From Streptomyces avicenniae (GTDB lineage Bacteria; Actinomycetota; Actinomycetes; Streptomycetales; Streptomycetaceae), in the NCBI RefSeq assembly GCF_000719135.1, contig NZ_JOEK01000008.1, forward strand, positions 124,001 to 188,000: a stretch of 64,000 nt of DNA, in the 5' to 3' direction. A model generated the notes under the pieces. It worked only from the letters and a program-made list of their open reading frames with translations, had not been told where the DNA came from and made no database searches. A program made the translations under genes and the position numbers. Below, in pieces: positions 24,658-33,031 of this stretch. How positions within the stretch are numbered: position 1 is the stretch's first letter; every line of letters starts with the position of its first letter.

Positions 24658-26964
24658 ATGGCACGCGCGGGACTGACCGTCGAGACACTGCTCAACCTGC
24701 AGTTGGGCCAGGTGACGGGGGCTGTGACCGATTGGGAGTCGCAGGTCGCCAAGCTGGAGGAACTCGGCGAATGCGCCGCGAACATGGTCGGTGCGGCGCG
24801 GGCGGCGCGGTGGAGGGGCGAGAACGAGCGGGCGTCCGTCGCGTACATCGGGGAGACGTCCGGCCAGCTCGACGCGGCGCTCACCCAGGCCCGTACGATC
24901 GCCGCGCTCCTGCGGGACGGGCACGGCCGCCTCACGTCCTGCCGGGACGCGCTGCTCACCGTCATGGAGTCGGACGCGCCCGCCGCGCGGGTGCACGTGA
25001 GCACCTCGGGGGAGGTGACGGCCGACTACGACGGCCTCGACGGCGAGGACAGGCGGGCCCGACAGGATGCCGTGATGGAGATCGCCGCCCGTATCCAGGA
25101 CGTCCTGCGGCGGACCGTGGAGGAGGACGCGCTGATCGCCCAGGCCGTGCGCGAGGCGATGGGCACCGACCCGTACCGCTTCAGCCCGGTCGCCTACGGC
25201 TCGATCGACGAGGTGAACACGGCGATCGAGGACGCGCGGACGGTGCTGGACCTCGCCGACCGGGGGCAGGAGCTGACGGACGCGGAACTGGCCGAACTGT
25301 CGCGCCTGCTCGCCGACCACGCCGACGACCCCGCCTTCGCCGAACGCATCGCGACCGGCCTCGGCCCCGAGGGCACGGTGACACTCTGGACGGACATCAC
25401 GGGCTCCCGTTCCGTCGAAAGGGGCTCCGAGCTGTGGGACACGATGGCCACGCTCCAGACGAATCTGGGCAACACGCTGGGCCTGGCGACGCAGTCGGAC
25501 TCCGATGCCATGGACGCTTGGGAGGAGTCCATGATCGCCCTGGGCCCCGAGCGTGTGGCAGGGGACGTGTACGAGCAGAGTGCCCACAACTTCCTGGTGA
25601 TGAGCGCGCTCATGAACTCGGGGACGTACGACTCCGACTTCCTCCTCGCCTACGGTGACGCGCTGCTGGACTTCGAGCAGGCGGGCGACGGTACGGCCTA
25701 CGACGTCTGGGACGCATACCCCGAGCCGGTGTTCAACTTTCCGGTCACCGAGGCGGACGCCGGGGATCTCGGCCGCGATCCGATGACCGGATTCCTGACC
25801 GCGCTCGGCAACAACCCCGACGCATCGACCCGGTTCTTCTCGCCACCGAGCGACTTCGTCCCGACGGACGCCCTGACCGAAGGCGCCGTCGATGCCGACA
25901 CCGAGGGCGCGCAGGTGAACGAACGGCTGCATTACCTCACGACGGAGAGGGAATGGTGGCTCACCTCGGAAGACACGCTCATCGACATGAACGGTCTGAC
26001 CGCGCACCCGGCCCTGGGTGAAGCTCTCCTCGCCGCCACGACGGGCCATCCGGCATCCGTGTACGCGAGCGGTGATCCCGAGGCGCTCGCCTCGCTGCCC
26101 GACAACCGGTCGCAGGAGACCGCGCAGATTACGTCCCAGGTGATGCATCTCTACGGCACGTTGGAACCCGGCCGTCTGGCGGAGCAACCAGCCCTCGCAC
26201 CCGCCCTGGGGCAGATGACCGCCGCGTACATCAACGACGTGAACTACTGGCTCTCGGACCCTGCCGAACCCAATCGTGAGGTGAACGGCATCCTGTTCGA
26301 GGCTCCGTACGGTGAACGACTGTCGAACGGCTTCTTCGGCACCACCCGCTTCCTGAGTGAGGTCGCGCAAGTACCTGAATCTCACGAGATCGTGTCGCAG
26401 GCCGAATACCTTTACACGCTCGGCGTCATGAGCTCGCTGGACCTCGACAGCCTTGATGCGTTCGGGCAGGGAGTCACTGCGGTGGAGACGGCCACTACGG
26501 TCCGCGGACTACTGGATCAGTCCCTTGTGGATCGTCTTGCTGCTGAGCATGGAGCCGATTCGGAGGCGGCGCAACAAGGGCTGGCCGGAACTGCCGGGTG
26601 GACGAAGGCGGGGCTGGGAGCACTGGTCGGCGCTGGTACGGCGGCCTTGGCCATCAGCCTGACGGGTGGGGCAGCCGCAGTGGCCGTGCCACTGGCGGTA
26701 GGTGCCACCGTGCCTCTCATCAGTGAGTTCATGAACCAGGAAGTCGATGGGGCGCACCACTTCGAGGCTGACTCCCGTGCAAGACAACTGGATGAGCAGC
26801 AGTTCTTCGGAGCCGGAACGCAAGAAACCTCGAATTTGGTGAACCTTTTGACAGATGAAGGTGCCCAGCGAGGTCTCGCCATGGAGGACATGACCTTGCG
26901 AACCGGTGAGGCAGCAGACGCATACGTACGTGGCCAGGCGTTCGCGACAAACCATGGCAATTAG
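24658..26964 (+). CDS. Large WXG-like/DUF6571-type protein (768 aa)
   Basis: A 768-residue protein with no signal peptide. Residues about 5-110 are a helical hairpin region like WXG100 proteins (VTDWESQVAKLEELGECAANMVGAARAARWRGENERASVAYIG). The middle (about 160-560) is an alpha-helical block with TDAELAELSRLLADHADDPAFAERIATGLGPEGTVTLWTDI, typical of DUF6571-like streptomycete proteins. Residues about 645-685 are a glycine/alanine hydrophobic stretch (LGALVGAGTAALAISLTGGAAAVAVPLAVGATVPLI) that could span or insert into a membrane. It may be a type VII-exported effector or a structural partner of the small protein upstream; no catalytic motif is visible. The 3' part has clearly lower GC than the 5' part. 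Confidence 0.85.
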   Translation: MARAGLTVETLLNLQLGQVTGAVTDWESQVAKLEELGECAANMVGAARAARWRGENERASVAYIGETSGQLDAALTQARTIAALLRDGHGRLTSCRDALLTVMESDAPAARVHVSTSGEVTADYDGLDGEDRRARQDAVMEIAARIQDVLRRTVEEDALIAQAVREAMGTDPYRFSPVAYGSIDEVNTAIEDARTVLDLADRGQELTDAELAELSRLLADHADDPAFAERIATGLGPEGTVTLWTDITGSRSVERGSELWDTMATLQTNLGNTLGLATQSDSDAMDAWEESMIALGPERVAGDVYEQSAHNFLVMSALMNSGTYDSDFLLAYGDALLDFEQAGDGTAYDVWDAYPEPVFNFPVTEADAGDLGRDPMTGFLTALGNNPDASTRFFSPPSDFVPTDALTEGAVDADTEGAQVNERLHYLTTEREWWLTSEDTLIDMNGLTAHPALGEALLAATTGHPASVYASGDPEALASLPDNRSQETAQITSQVMHLYGTLEPGRLAEQPALAPALGQMTAAYINDVNYWLSDPAEPNREVNGILFEAPYGERLSNGFFGTTRFLSEVAQVPESHEIVSQAEYLYTLGVMSSLDLDSLDAFGQGVTAVETATTVRGLLDQSLVDRLAAEHGADSEAAQQGLAGTAGWTKAGLGALVGAGTAALAISLTGGAAAVAVPLAVGATVPLISEFMNQEVDGAHHFEADSRARQLDEQQFFGAGTQETSNLVNLLTDEGAQRGLAMEDMTLRTGEAADAYVRGQAFATNHGN

Positions 26965-26973
26965 GAGATCTAC

Positions 26974-27618
26974 ATGAGTAGGACCTCTCAGTCCCTCGGC
27001 GCCGCGCTCGCGACAATCACTCTTCTCGGCGCGTGTTCCTCGTCCGAAGAACCGGAAGAGGGCCCGACTCCGTTGGAGCATCCACTTTCCGCCGAGGAGG
27101 TCTGTGGCGGCACGCTGGCTGCGTTCGGCGCCGAAGCCCTGGAATCGCTCAGCCATGGGGTCGAGTTCAGCGAGATGGTGAACGAACCGCGCGCGGAAGT
27201 GGGCGCATTCGCAGATGAGCTGCGCCGTCCACACGAAGGCACCTTCACGTTCTGCACGATCTACACCCCGGATTATGAAAGCTCGGGATTGGCGACGGTA
27301 CGGTTTTCGTGGAGCCCCACCTCTGCGCCCACCTCCTCGCCCTCTCCGGTTTCCGGTGCGACCGCGAACTTCGCAGCAGGAAGAAGCGCTTGGACCGGCG
27401 AATCCTCAGCCTTCATGCTCTTCAGCTGCCCCGTTGCTGCCGATGAGGAACGCAGCGAACTTCTCAGCAGGTTGGATTTCATTCAGCCGGGTGCGTCGTA
27501 CGAGCCTGACCTCATGATGGAGGTCCTCAACGCGATGACCGGTGCCGTCGCGGAAGAGCTGGGGTGCGCGGAAGAGGCGGGACTGCCGAGCGGTGCACCC
27601 CAGCGGATCGAGGGATGA
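26974..27618 (+). CDS. Paralogous lipoprotein 1 of 4
   Basis: A 214-residue lipoprotein: signal peptide GAALATITLLGACSSSEE with lipobox LLGAC. The mature part shares with its three neighbours the order EVCGGTL, FCTIYTP, FSCP and EELGCAEEAGLPSGAPQRI; the four conserved Cys suggest two disulfides outside the cell. It starts 10 nt after the WXG-like large gene with AGGAG before the ATG, so it belongs to that operon. Its stop overlaps the next start (ATGA). Function unknown; immunity or surface partner for the upstream protein is a reasonable guess. Confidence 0.85.
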   Translation: MSRTSQSLGAALATITLLGACSSSEEPEEGPTPLEHPLSAEEVCGGTLAAFGAEALESLSHGVEFSEMVNEPRAEVGAFADELRRPHEGTFTFCTIYTPDYESSGLATVRFSWSPTSAPTSSPSPVSGATANFAAGRSAWTGESSAFMLFSCPVAADEERSELLSRLDFIQPGASYEPDLMMEVLNAMTGAVAEELGCAEEAGLPSGAPQRIEG

Positions 27619-27728
27619 CCCCGCACGCACCGCGTTCCGTCGCGAGCGGCGGGTGGCGTCGTCTCGTTGTCGGCGTCGCCTCGTCGCTGTCCCTCCTGGC
27701 AACCGGATGCTCGTCCGGCGGCGAGGCG
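27544..27728 (+). repeat. Direct repeat copy 1 across a lipoprotein gene junction
   Basis: 185 nt that recur at 28233-28417 with about 8 mismatches and no gap. The repeat covers the 3' end of one lipoprotein gene and the signal-peptide region of the next. The 689-nt offset equals one gene, which marks a tandem duplication or gene conversion event. Confidence 0.9.
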
Positions 27729-28307
27729 CCGGAGGAACTGACGGAGCGAGGTACACCTGCTCCACGACTTGAGCATCCGGTTCCCGCCGTCGAAGTCTGC
27801 GATGGGGCACTGTCCGATCAGGGTGCCGCAGCCTTGGAAAGCTTGAGTGGAGAGACTCAGTTCACCGACATGGAAGGCGAAGTGCCTCCAGAGATGACGG
27901 GCTTCACCGAGGAACTACGGCCGACCGGTGCCAACGCGGTCACTTTCTGCACGATCCGCACCCCCAGCGACATGGCCTTCCCGTTCGCGGTAGTACGTTT
28001 CTTGTGGATACCGACCTCCGAGGAACCCTCTGCGCCGATTCCCGATGCCACCGCCATCTACGCGGCGGGCTCCGAGGCATGGATCGTCGGGGACTCCGGG
28101 TTCATCGGATTTCCCTGCTCTGCTGGCGAGGTGGAGGAGTACGACCAGCTCGTCGGCTACCTGACCATCCGCCGGTCGGGCGGGATCACGGAGCCCGACC
28201 TCGTGATGGAAGTTCTCAATGCCATGGCGAGCGCCGTCGCGGAAGAGCTGGGGTGCGCGGAAGAGGCGGAACTGCCGAGCGGCGCACCCCAGCGGATCGA
28301 GGGATGA
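27615..28307 (+). CDS. Paralogous lipoprotein 2 of 4
   Basis: A 230-residue lipoprotein. Signal peptide RRLVVGVASSLSLLATGCSSGG with lipobox LATGC. Mature part carries EVCDGALSDQGAAALESLSGETQFTDM, FCTIRTPSDMAF, GFPCSAGE and EELGCAEEAELPSGAPQRI. ATG at 27615 overlaps the stop of copy 1 and its own stop overlaps the start of copy 3, so translation is coupled. Its ends are nearly identical in DNA to those of its neighbours, while the middle diverges. Confidence 0.86.
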   Translation: MTPHAPRSVASGGWRRLVVGVASSLSLLATGCSSGGEAPEELTERGTPAPRLEHPVPAVEVCDGALSDQGAAALESLSGETQFTDMEGEVPPEMTGFTEELRPTGANAVTFCTIRTPSDMAFPFAVVRFLWIPTSEEPSAPIPDATAIYAAGSEAWIVGDSGFIGFPCSAGEVEEYDQLVGYLTIRRSGGITEPDLVMEVLNAMASAVAEELGCAEEAELPSGAPQRIEG

Positions 28308-28417
28308 CCCCGCACGCACCGCGTTCCGTCGCGAGAGGCGGGTGGCGTCGTCTCGTTCTCGGCGTCACCACGTCGCTGTCCCTCCTGGCAACCGCCTGCT
28401 CGTCCGGCGGCGAGGCG
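28233..28417 (+). repeat. Direct repeat copy 2 across a lipoprotein gene junction
   Basis: Second copy of the 185-nt junction repeat (first at 27544-27728). Eight mismatches, two of them at the residue just before the lipid-anchored Cys, where copy 2 has Ala (LATAC) instead of Gly (LATGC). Confidence 0.9.
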
Positions 28418-28942
28418 ACCGAGGAACCGGCCGAGGAGTACGCGCGGGCGTCCGAACTCTGCGACGGAACCATCTCCCCGGAAGCCGGAGCAGCTCTCGA
28501 AGAGATCATGGGCACAAGCCAGTTCAGCGAGCCCGATCAATCCGACCTCGCCCGCACCCTTCGCGAGGCCGCCACAGCAGAGACGCAGTACACCGATTTC
28601 TGCGACCTCTACACACCGGGTGGCGAATCCTCTGATACACATCTGCAGCTCGGCATGAGCGACACTCCGATTACCAATACGCAGGACGACCCGCTCAGAG
28701 TCTTCTACGACGCCGGGCAACTCGCTTACGCAGCCCAGGCATCAGGAATTATCTCTTTCCCTTGCTCGAACGCTTCAGGCGGCTATGTGGTCGTCAATCT
28801 GTACACGTACGGGGACACCATGGCGACACGTGACGATCAGATACTCGTCGCCAACTCCGTCGCGCGGGCCGTGGCCGGGGAGTTGGGGTGTCTGGAGGAG
28901 GCGGGGCTGCCCGAGGGGATGCCGCGGCGGGTCGGCGGGTGA
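28304..28942 (+). CDS. Paralogous lipoprotein 3 of 4
   Basis: A 212-residue lipoprotein with signal peptide RRLVLGVTTSLSLLATACSSGG (lipobox LATAC), nearly the same as copy 2. The mature part diverges: ELCDGTISPEAGAALEEIMGTSQFSEPDQ, FCDLYTPGGESSD, ISFPCSN and GELGCLEEAGLPEGMPRRV. The body is closer to copy 4 than to copy 2, so the gene looks mosaic, with a 5' end shared with copy 2 and a body like copy 4. Start overlaps the stop of copy 2. GC of the middle part is low for the window. Confidence 0.86.
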   Translation: MTPHAPRSVARGGWRRLVLGVTTSLSLLATACSSGGEATEEPAEEYARASELCDGTISPEAGAALEEIMGTSQFSEPDQSDLARTLREAATAETQYTDFCDLYTPGGESSDTHLQLGMSDTPITNTQDDPLRVFYDAGQLAYAAQASGIISFPCSNASGGYVVVNLYTYGDTMATRDDQILVANSVARAVAGELGCLEEAGLPEGMPRRVGG

Positions 28943-29032
28943 GGGGGGTGGGGCGCGATCTTCCGTCCGTGGGGGGTGGCCGCTAGGCTCCACGGTCAGG
29001 CTCCCCCGCCCCGTGGAGACTGAGGAGACGTC

Positions 29033-29728
29033 ATGCCGAGCGTCATCGCCCGACCCGCGCGGATCGTCGCCTCGTTGGTCGTCCCCCTGCTCGTCGTCGC
29101 CGCGAGCGCCTGCTCGTCGGGCTCGGACTCCGGGGCGGACGCGGAAGCCGAGGAGACGCGGGAGAGCGTGGTCGCACCGTCGGAGACGGGGACGCCGCGT
29201 CCCCCGGGGGATCCGGTCTCGGCCTCCGAGATCTGTGACGGGACGCTCTCGCCCGAGGCGGGCGAGGCACTGCAACTGCTCACCGGGGCGACGGAGTTCA
29301 ACGAACCGGCCGACGCCCCCGCCGCCGATCTGGCCGCCTACGCGGAGCGCCTCCCCACCTCCGAGGCGTACTACGACGACTTCTGCCACATCGGCGTGCC
29401 GGGCGGCGAGGAGCCGTTCGCCCGGATCGCCTTCGGCCTGCGGGAGACCGCGAACGCGCCGGAGGTGCCAGGCCCCATGGAGATCCGCTACACGGCCGGT
29501 GACTACGCGTACGCCACCAACGCCTCGGCGATCGTCGTCTTCCCCTGCGCGACGGCGGGCCCCGGCTGGGTCGAGGCGAACCTGTACACGAGCGAGGACT
29601 CCCCGGAGACCCGCGACGCGCAGATCACCCTCGCCACGTCCCTTTCCCGCGCCCTCGCCGACCACCTGGGCTGCCTGGACGACGCCGGGCTGCCCGAGGG
29701 TGTGCCCGAGCGAAGCCCCGAGAGCTGA
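29033..29728 (+). CDS. Paralogous lipoprotein 4 of 4
   Basis: A 231-residue lipoprotein: RIVASLVVPLLVVAASACSSGS (lipobox AASAC), then an acidic/Thr-Pro linker and the shared core EICDGTLSPEAGEALQLLTGATEFNEP, FCHIGVPGGEEP, VVFPCATA and DHLGCLDDAGLPEGVPERS. Unlike the other copies it is 90 nt from its neighbour, has its own GAGGAG site and has the high GC usual for the genome. It may be the ancestral copy of the array (inference). Confidence 0.87.
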   Translation: MPSVIARPARIVASLVVPLLVVAASACSSGSDSGADAEAEETRESVVAPSETGTPRPPGDPVSASEICDGTLSPEAGEALQLLTGATEFNEPADAPAADLAAYAERLPTSEAYYDDFCHIGVPGGEEPFARIAFGLRETANAPEVPGPMEIRYTAGDYAYATNASAIVVFPCATAGPGWVEANLYTSEDSPETRDAQITLATSLSRALADHLGCLDDAGLPEGVPERSPES

Positions 29729-29994
29729 CCTCCCCCGGCGCCGACCGTCCCGGCGCCGCGCGCAGCGCCCTCCTCCCCACCCGTCCGGACGCCACGACTC
29801 CCCCGTCCGCGGCGCGGCCCGCCGTCACCCGGAGCTGCACAGTCCCTACGCTGTGCGATATCCGGAGGGAGGCGCGGGACGGAAGAGGCGGAAACTTGTT
29901 CGCATGCCTGGAGTGATCCGGGGTAGCCGCTGCGCATTAGTTCGTTTCCTTGTACAGCTATCCGGCTGACCTGGACAGAGAGAGAGGCACCAGC

Positions 29995-31716
29995 GTGCCA
30001 GGCGACAAGCAGATCCGGGGCCCCGCGCGACGGTCGTGGCGCCCGTCGTTCGCGGACGGGAAGACCGACCCGGTGGTCTTCGGGGTGACGGCGGCGGTCA
30101 CGCTGGGATTCGTCCTGTGGGGCGCCGTCGGCACGGACTCCCTGGCGGACGCGTCCTCCAGCGCGCTGAACAGCGTGATCCACAACGCCGGGTGGGGCTT
30201 CGTCCTCGCCGCCTCCGCGTTCGTCGTGTTCGCCCTGTGGCTGGCGATCAGCCGGTACGGCCGAATCACGCTCGGCGCCGAGGGCGAGAAGCCGGAGTTC
30301 AGGACGGTGTCCTGGGTCGCGATGATGTTCAGCGCGGGCATGGGCATCGGCCTGATGTTCTACGGCGTGAACGAGCCGCTGAGCCACTTCACCACTCCCC
30401 CGCCCGGCACGTCGCCGCACGACGCGGGCGAGCGCATGTCCACGGCCATGGCGACGACGCTGTTCCACTGGACGCTCCACCCCTGGGCGATCTACGCCGT
30501 GGTCGGCATGGCGATCGCCTACAGCACCTACCGCCGCAACCGGCGGCAGACCATAAGCGCGGTCTTCACCCCGCTGATCGGCGAGCGGCACGCGAACGGC
30601 GCGGTCGGCCGCGTCATCGACATCCTGGCGATCTTCGCGACCCTCTTCGGCTCGGCGGCCTCGCTGGGCCTGGGCGCCCTCCAGATCGGCAGCGGCATCG
30701 AGGAGGTCGGCTGGCTGGACAACGTCGGCACGGGGCTGCTCGTCCTGCTGATCGCCGCGCTGACGACGGCGTTCATCGCCTCGGCGGTGTCCGGCGTCGC
30801 CAAGGGCATCCAGTGGCTGTCGAACATCAACATGGTGCTGGCCGGGGTGCTGGCCGTGTTCGTGTTCGTCGTCGGGCCGACCGTGCTGATGCTCGACCTG
30901 CTGCCGACGTCGATCGGCTCGTTCATCGACAGCCTGCCGGGGATGGCCGCGCGCAGCGAGGCCAGTGGGGGCGAGGACGTCGCCGGGTGGTTGTCGGGCT
31001 GGACGGTCTTCTACTGGGCGTGGTGGATCTCCTGGACGCCGTTCGTGGGCCTGTTCATCGCGCGGATCAGCCGGGGCCGGACGATCCGGCAGTTCGTCGG
31101 CGGCGTGATCCTGGTGCCGAGCGCGGTCAGCCTCGTCTGGTTCGTGATCTTCGGCGGGACGGCGATGCGGCTGGAGGAGCACGGCGCGGACCTGACCAGT
31201 CAGGCGACGCCGGAGGGGCAGCTGTTCGCGGTGCTGCGCGAGTACCCGATCGCGGGGGTGACGTCGGTCCTGGTGATGATCCTGGTCGGCATCTTCTTCG
31301 TCTCGGGCGCGGACGCGGCCTCGATCGTCATGGGCACGCTGTCGCAGCGCGGGACGCTGGAGCCGAGCCGGATGGTCGTCGTGTTCTGGGGTGTCCTGAC
31401 CGGCGCGGTGGGCGCGGTGATGCTGCTGGTCGGCGGCGGGGAGTCCTCGGCGCTCGACGGGTTGCAGAACCTGACGATCCTGGCGGCCGTGCCGTTCGCG
31501 CTGGTGATGATCGGACTGTGTGTCGCGCTGATGCGTGACCTGCGGCGCGATCCGCTGATCGTGCGCGGGCAGCGTGGCGAGGAGGCCGTCGAGATGGCGG
31601 TCATCGCCGGGAACGACAAGTACGACGGGGACTTCGAGATCCGGATCGGTCCCGGCAACGGCGAGGGACCGGTCGCGGCGGCCGAGCCGCGGCCCGCACG
31701 GCCCGCGGGCGGCTGA
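29995..31716 (+). CDS. BCCT-family betaine/choline/carnitine transporter
   Basis: A 573-residue, 12-TM secondary transporter. Family landmarks: MMFSAGMGIGLMFYGVNEPLSHF (glycine-rich TM3 that lines the Na+/substrate path), LFHWTLHPWAIYAVVGMAIAY, and YWAWWISWTPFVGLFIARISRGRTIR (TM8 Trp cage and the following loop). It should import quaternary amines such as glycine betaine, choline or carnitine with Na+ or H+. GTG at 29995 follows AGAGAGG at 29980-29988; an in-frame TTG at 29950 has no good ribosome site. It converges on a SolA-like oxidase that could use N-methylated amines. Confidence 0.92.
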   Translation: MPGDKQIRGPARRSWRPSFADGKTDPVVFGVTAAVTLGFVLWGAVGTDSLADASSSALNSVIHNAGWGFVLAASAFVVFALWLAISRYGRITLGAEGEKPEFRTVSWVAMMFSAGMGIGLMFYGVNEPLSHFTTPPPGTSPHDAGERMSTAMATTLFHWTLHPWAIYAVVGMAIAYSTYRRNRRQTISAVFTPLIGERHANGAVGRVIDILAIFATLFGSAASLGLGALQIGSGIEEVGWLDNVGTGLLVLLIAALTTAFIASAVSGVAKGIQWLSNINMVLAGVLAVFVFVVGPTVLMLDLLPTSIGSFIDSLPGMAARSEASGGEDVAGWLSGWTVFYWAWWISWTPFVGLFIARISRGRTIRQFVGGVILVPSAVSLVWFVIFGGTAMRLEEHGADLTSQATPEGQLFAVLREYPIAGVTSVLVMILVGIFFVSGADAASIVMGTLSQRGTLEPSRMVVVFWGVLTGAVGAVMLLVGGGESSALDGLQNLTILAAVPFALVMIGLCVALMRDLRRDPLIVRGQRGEEAVEMAVIAGNDKYDGDFEIRIGPGNGEGPVAAAEPRPARPAGG

Positions 31717-31734
31717 GGCAGGGGCCCGGCGCGG

Positions 31735-31774
31735 GACCGCCGGTGCGTGCCGGGAGCGGCGCGCACCGGCGGTC
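31735..31774. terminator. Bidirectional terminator hairpin
   Basis: A 13-bp perfect stem: GACCGCCGGTGCG at 31735-31747 pairs with CGCACCGGCGGTC at 31762-31774. Lies between the converging BCCT and oxidase genes. Confidence 0.85.
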
Positions 31775-31800
31775 GTGCGTGCGGGCGGCGCGCGGCGGGG

Positions 31801-32961
31801 TCAGGCGGGCCCGGGGGCGAAGCGGTCGGGGCGGAAGAGGTCGATCGGGTGCGCAGTGGCGCCGGTAAGGGCGAGGTCGGCCAGGATCTCCCCGACGACG
31901 GGCACGAACTTGAAGCCGTGGCCGGAGAAGCCGCAGGCCACGGTGACGGCCTGGTGCGCGGGGTGGGGGGCGATGACGAAGTGCTCGTCCGGCGTCGTCG
32001 TGTACATGCAGGTGACGGCGCGCAGGGCGCGGCCCGGGAGGGTGGGCAGGCGGGTGGACGCGTACGCGGCGAGGTGGGCGATCTCGTCGGGGCGCACCGT
32101 GCGGTCGATGGTCTCCGGGGTGCACTCCTCGCCCTTGCGGAAGGCGGCGATCTTGACGCCGCCCTCCGGGCCGTCGAGGGCGGGGAAGCCGTAGATCTGG
32201 GAGCCCTCCGGGTCCTCCCAGATGTAGACGGGGTGGCGCTCCGGCTCGTAGGGGCGCGTGCCGCCGGTGGGCGAGAACCAGTGCATGACCTGCCGCTCCA
32301 CGGTGAACGGCACGCCGAGGTCCGGCAGTTGGCGCGGCGCCCAGGCGCCGGGGCAGAGCACGAGGTGCCCGGCGGTGTACGTGCCGCGCGCGGTGGTGAC
32401 GCGGACGCCGCGGTCGCCGGGCAGGGCCTCCCAGGAGGTGGCGGGCTCGTGGAACCGCAGGTCGGCCCCGGCGGCGGTGGCCAGTTCGATCTGGGCGGCG
32501 ACGGTCTGCTCGGGGCGCAGCAGCCCGGCGCGGGTCTCGTACAGGGCGATGTCGTCGTCGTGCGGGGCGAAGGTGGGGAAGCGGCGGCGGATCTCGGGGG
32601 CGTCGAGGATCTCGTGCGGGAGGTCCCAGGTCTCGGCCGAGTGGCGGCTGCCGGCGACGGTGCGGCTGTCGGGGCGGCCGATCATGAGGCCGCCGCAGAG
32701 GGTGGCGACCGTGCGGCCGGTGGCGCGCTCCAGGCGTTCGTACAGCTCGTAGCTGCGCAGGAGGAGCGGCACGTACGCGGCGCCCTCGAAGTAGGACTGC
32801 CGGGTGATGCGGGAGTCGCCGTGGCTCGATCCCTGGTCGTGGACCGGCCCGAACTTCTCCAGGCCGAGGACGCGGGCGCCGCGCGCCGCAAGGTGGTCGG
32901 CGGCGGCGCTGCCCATGCCTCCGACGCCGAGCACGATGACGTCGTACGGGGTGGCGGGCAT
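31801..32961 (-). CDS. solA: SolA/MSOX-type N-methyl amino acid oxidase
   Basis: A 386-residue flavoenzyme of the monomeric sarcosine/N-methyltryptophan oxidase family. The N-terminal ADP-binding fold is [30 protein letters not shown], followed by [16 protein letters not shown] as in SolA/MSOX. The C-terminal motif [17 protein letters not shown] contains the Cys that binds FAD covalently in the family. It oxidises N-methyl amino acids to an amino acid, formaldehyde and H2O2; the exact substrate is not predictable. ATG at 32961 follows GGAGG. It is the last gene of a leftward group with a FAD dehydrogenase and 5-oxoprolinase genes. Confidence 0.9.
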   Translation of the reverse strand: MPATPYDVIVLGVGGMGSAAADHLAARGARVLGLEKFGPVHDQGSSHGDSRITRQSYFEGAAYVPLLLRSYELYERLERATGRTVATLCGGLMIGRPDSRTVAGSRHSAETWDLPHEILDAPEIRRRFPTFAPHDDDIALYETRAGLLRPEQTVAAQIELATAAGADLRFHEPATSWEALPGDRGVRVTTARGTYTAGHLVLCPGAWAPRQLPDLGVPFTVERQVMHWFSPTGGTRPYEPERHPVYIWEDPEGSQIYGFPALDGPEGGVKIAAFRKGEECTPETIDRTVRPDEIAHLAAYASTRLPTLPGRALRAVTCMYTTTPDEHFVIAPHPAHQAVTVACGFSGHGFKFVPVVGEILADLALTGATAHPIDLFRPDRFAPGPA

Positions 32962-33031
32962 GGCGGGGTTCCTCCGTGGATCAGGGCGGGTCGGGGTGGG
33001 TCGGGGTAGGTCGGGGGCTGTGCGGGACTTG

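Noticed and set aside
27033..27218. Short overlapping frames within the lipoprotein array
   Set aside because: They lie inside better-supported lipoprotein frames and have no ribosome site or signal peptide.
24177..29728. Classic type VII secretion locus (EccC, EccB, mycosin)
   Set aside because: No FtsK-like ATPase, subtilisin-like protease or membrane core genes are in the window; only substrate-like proteins are present.
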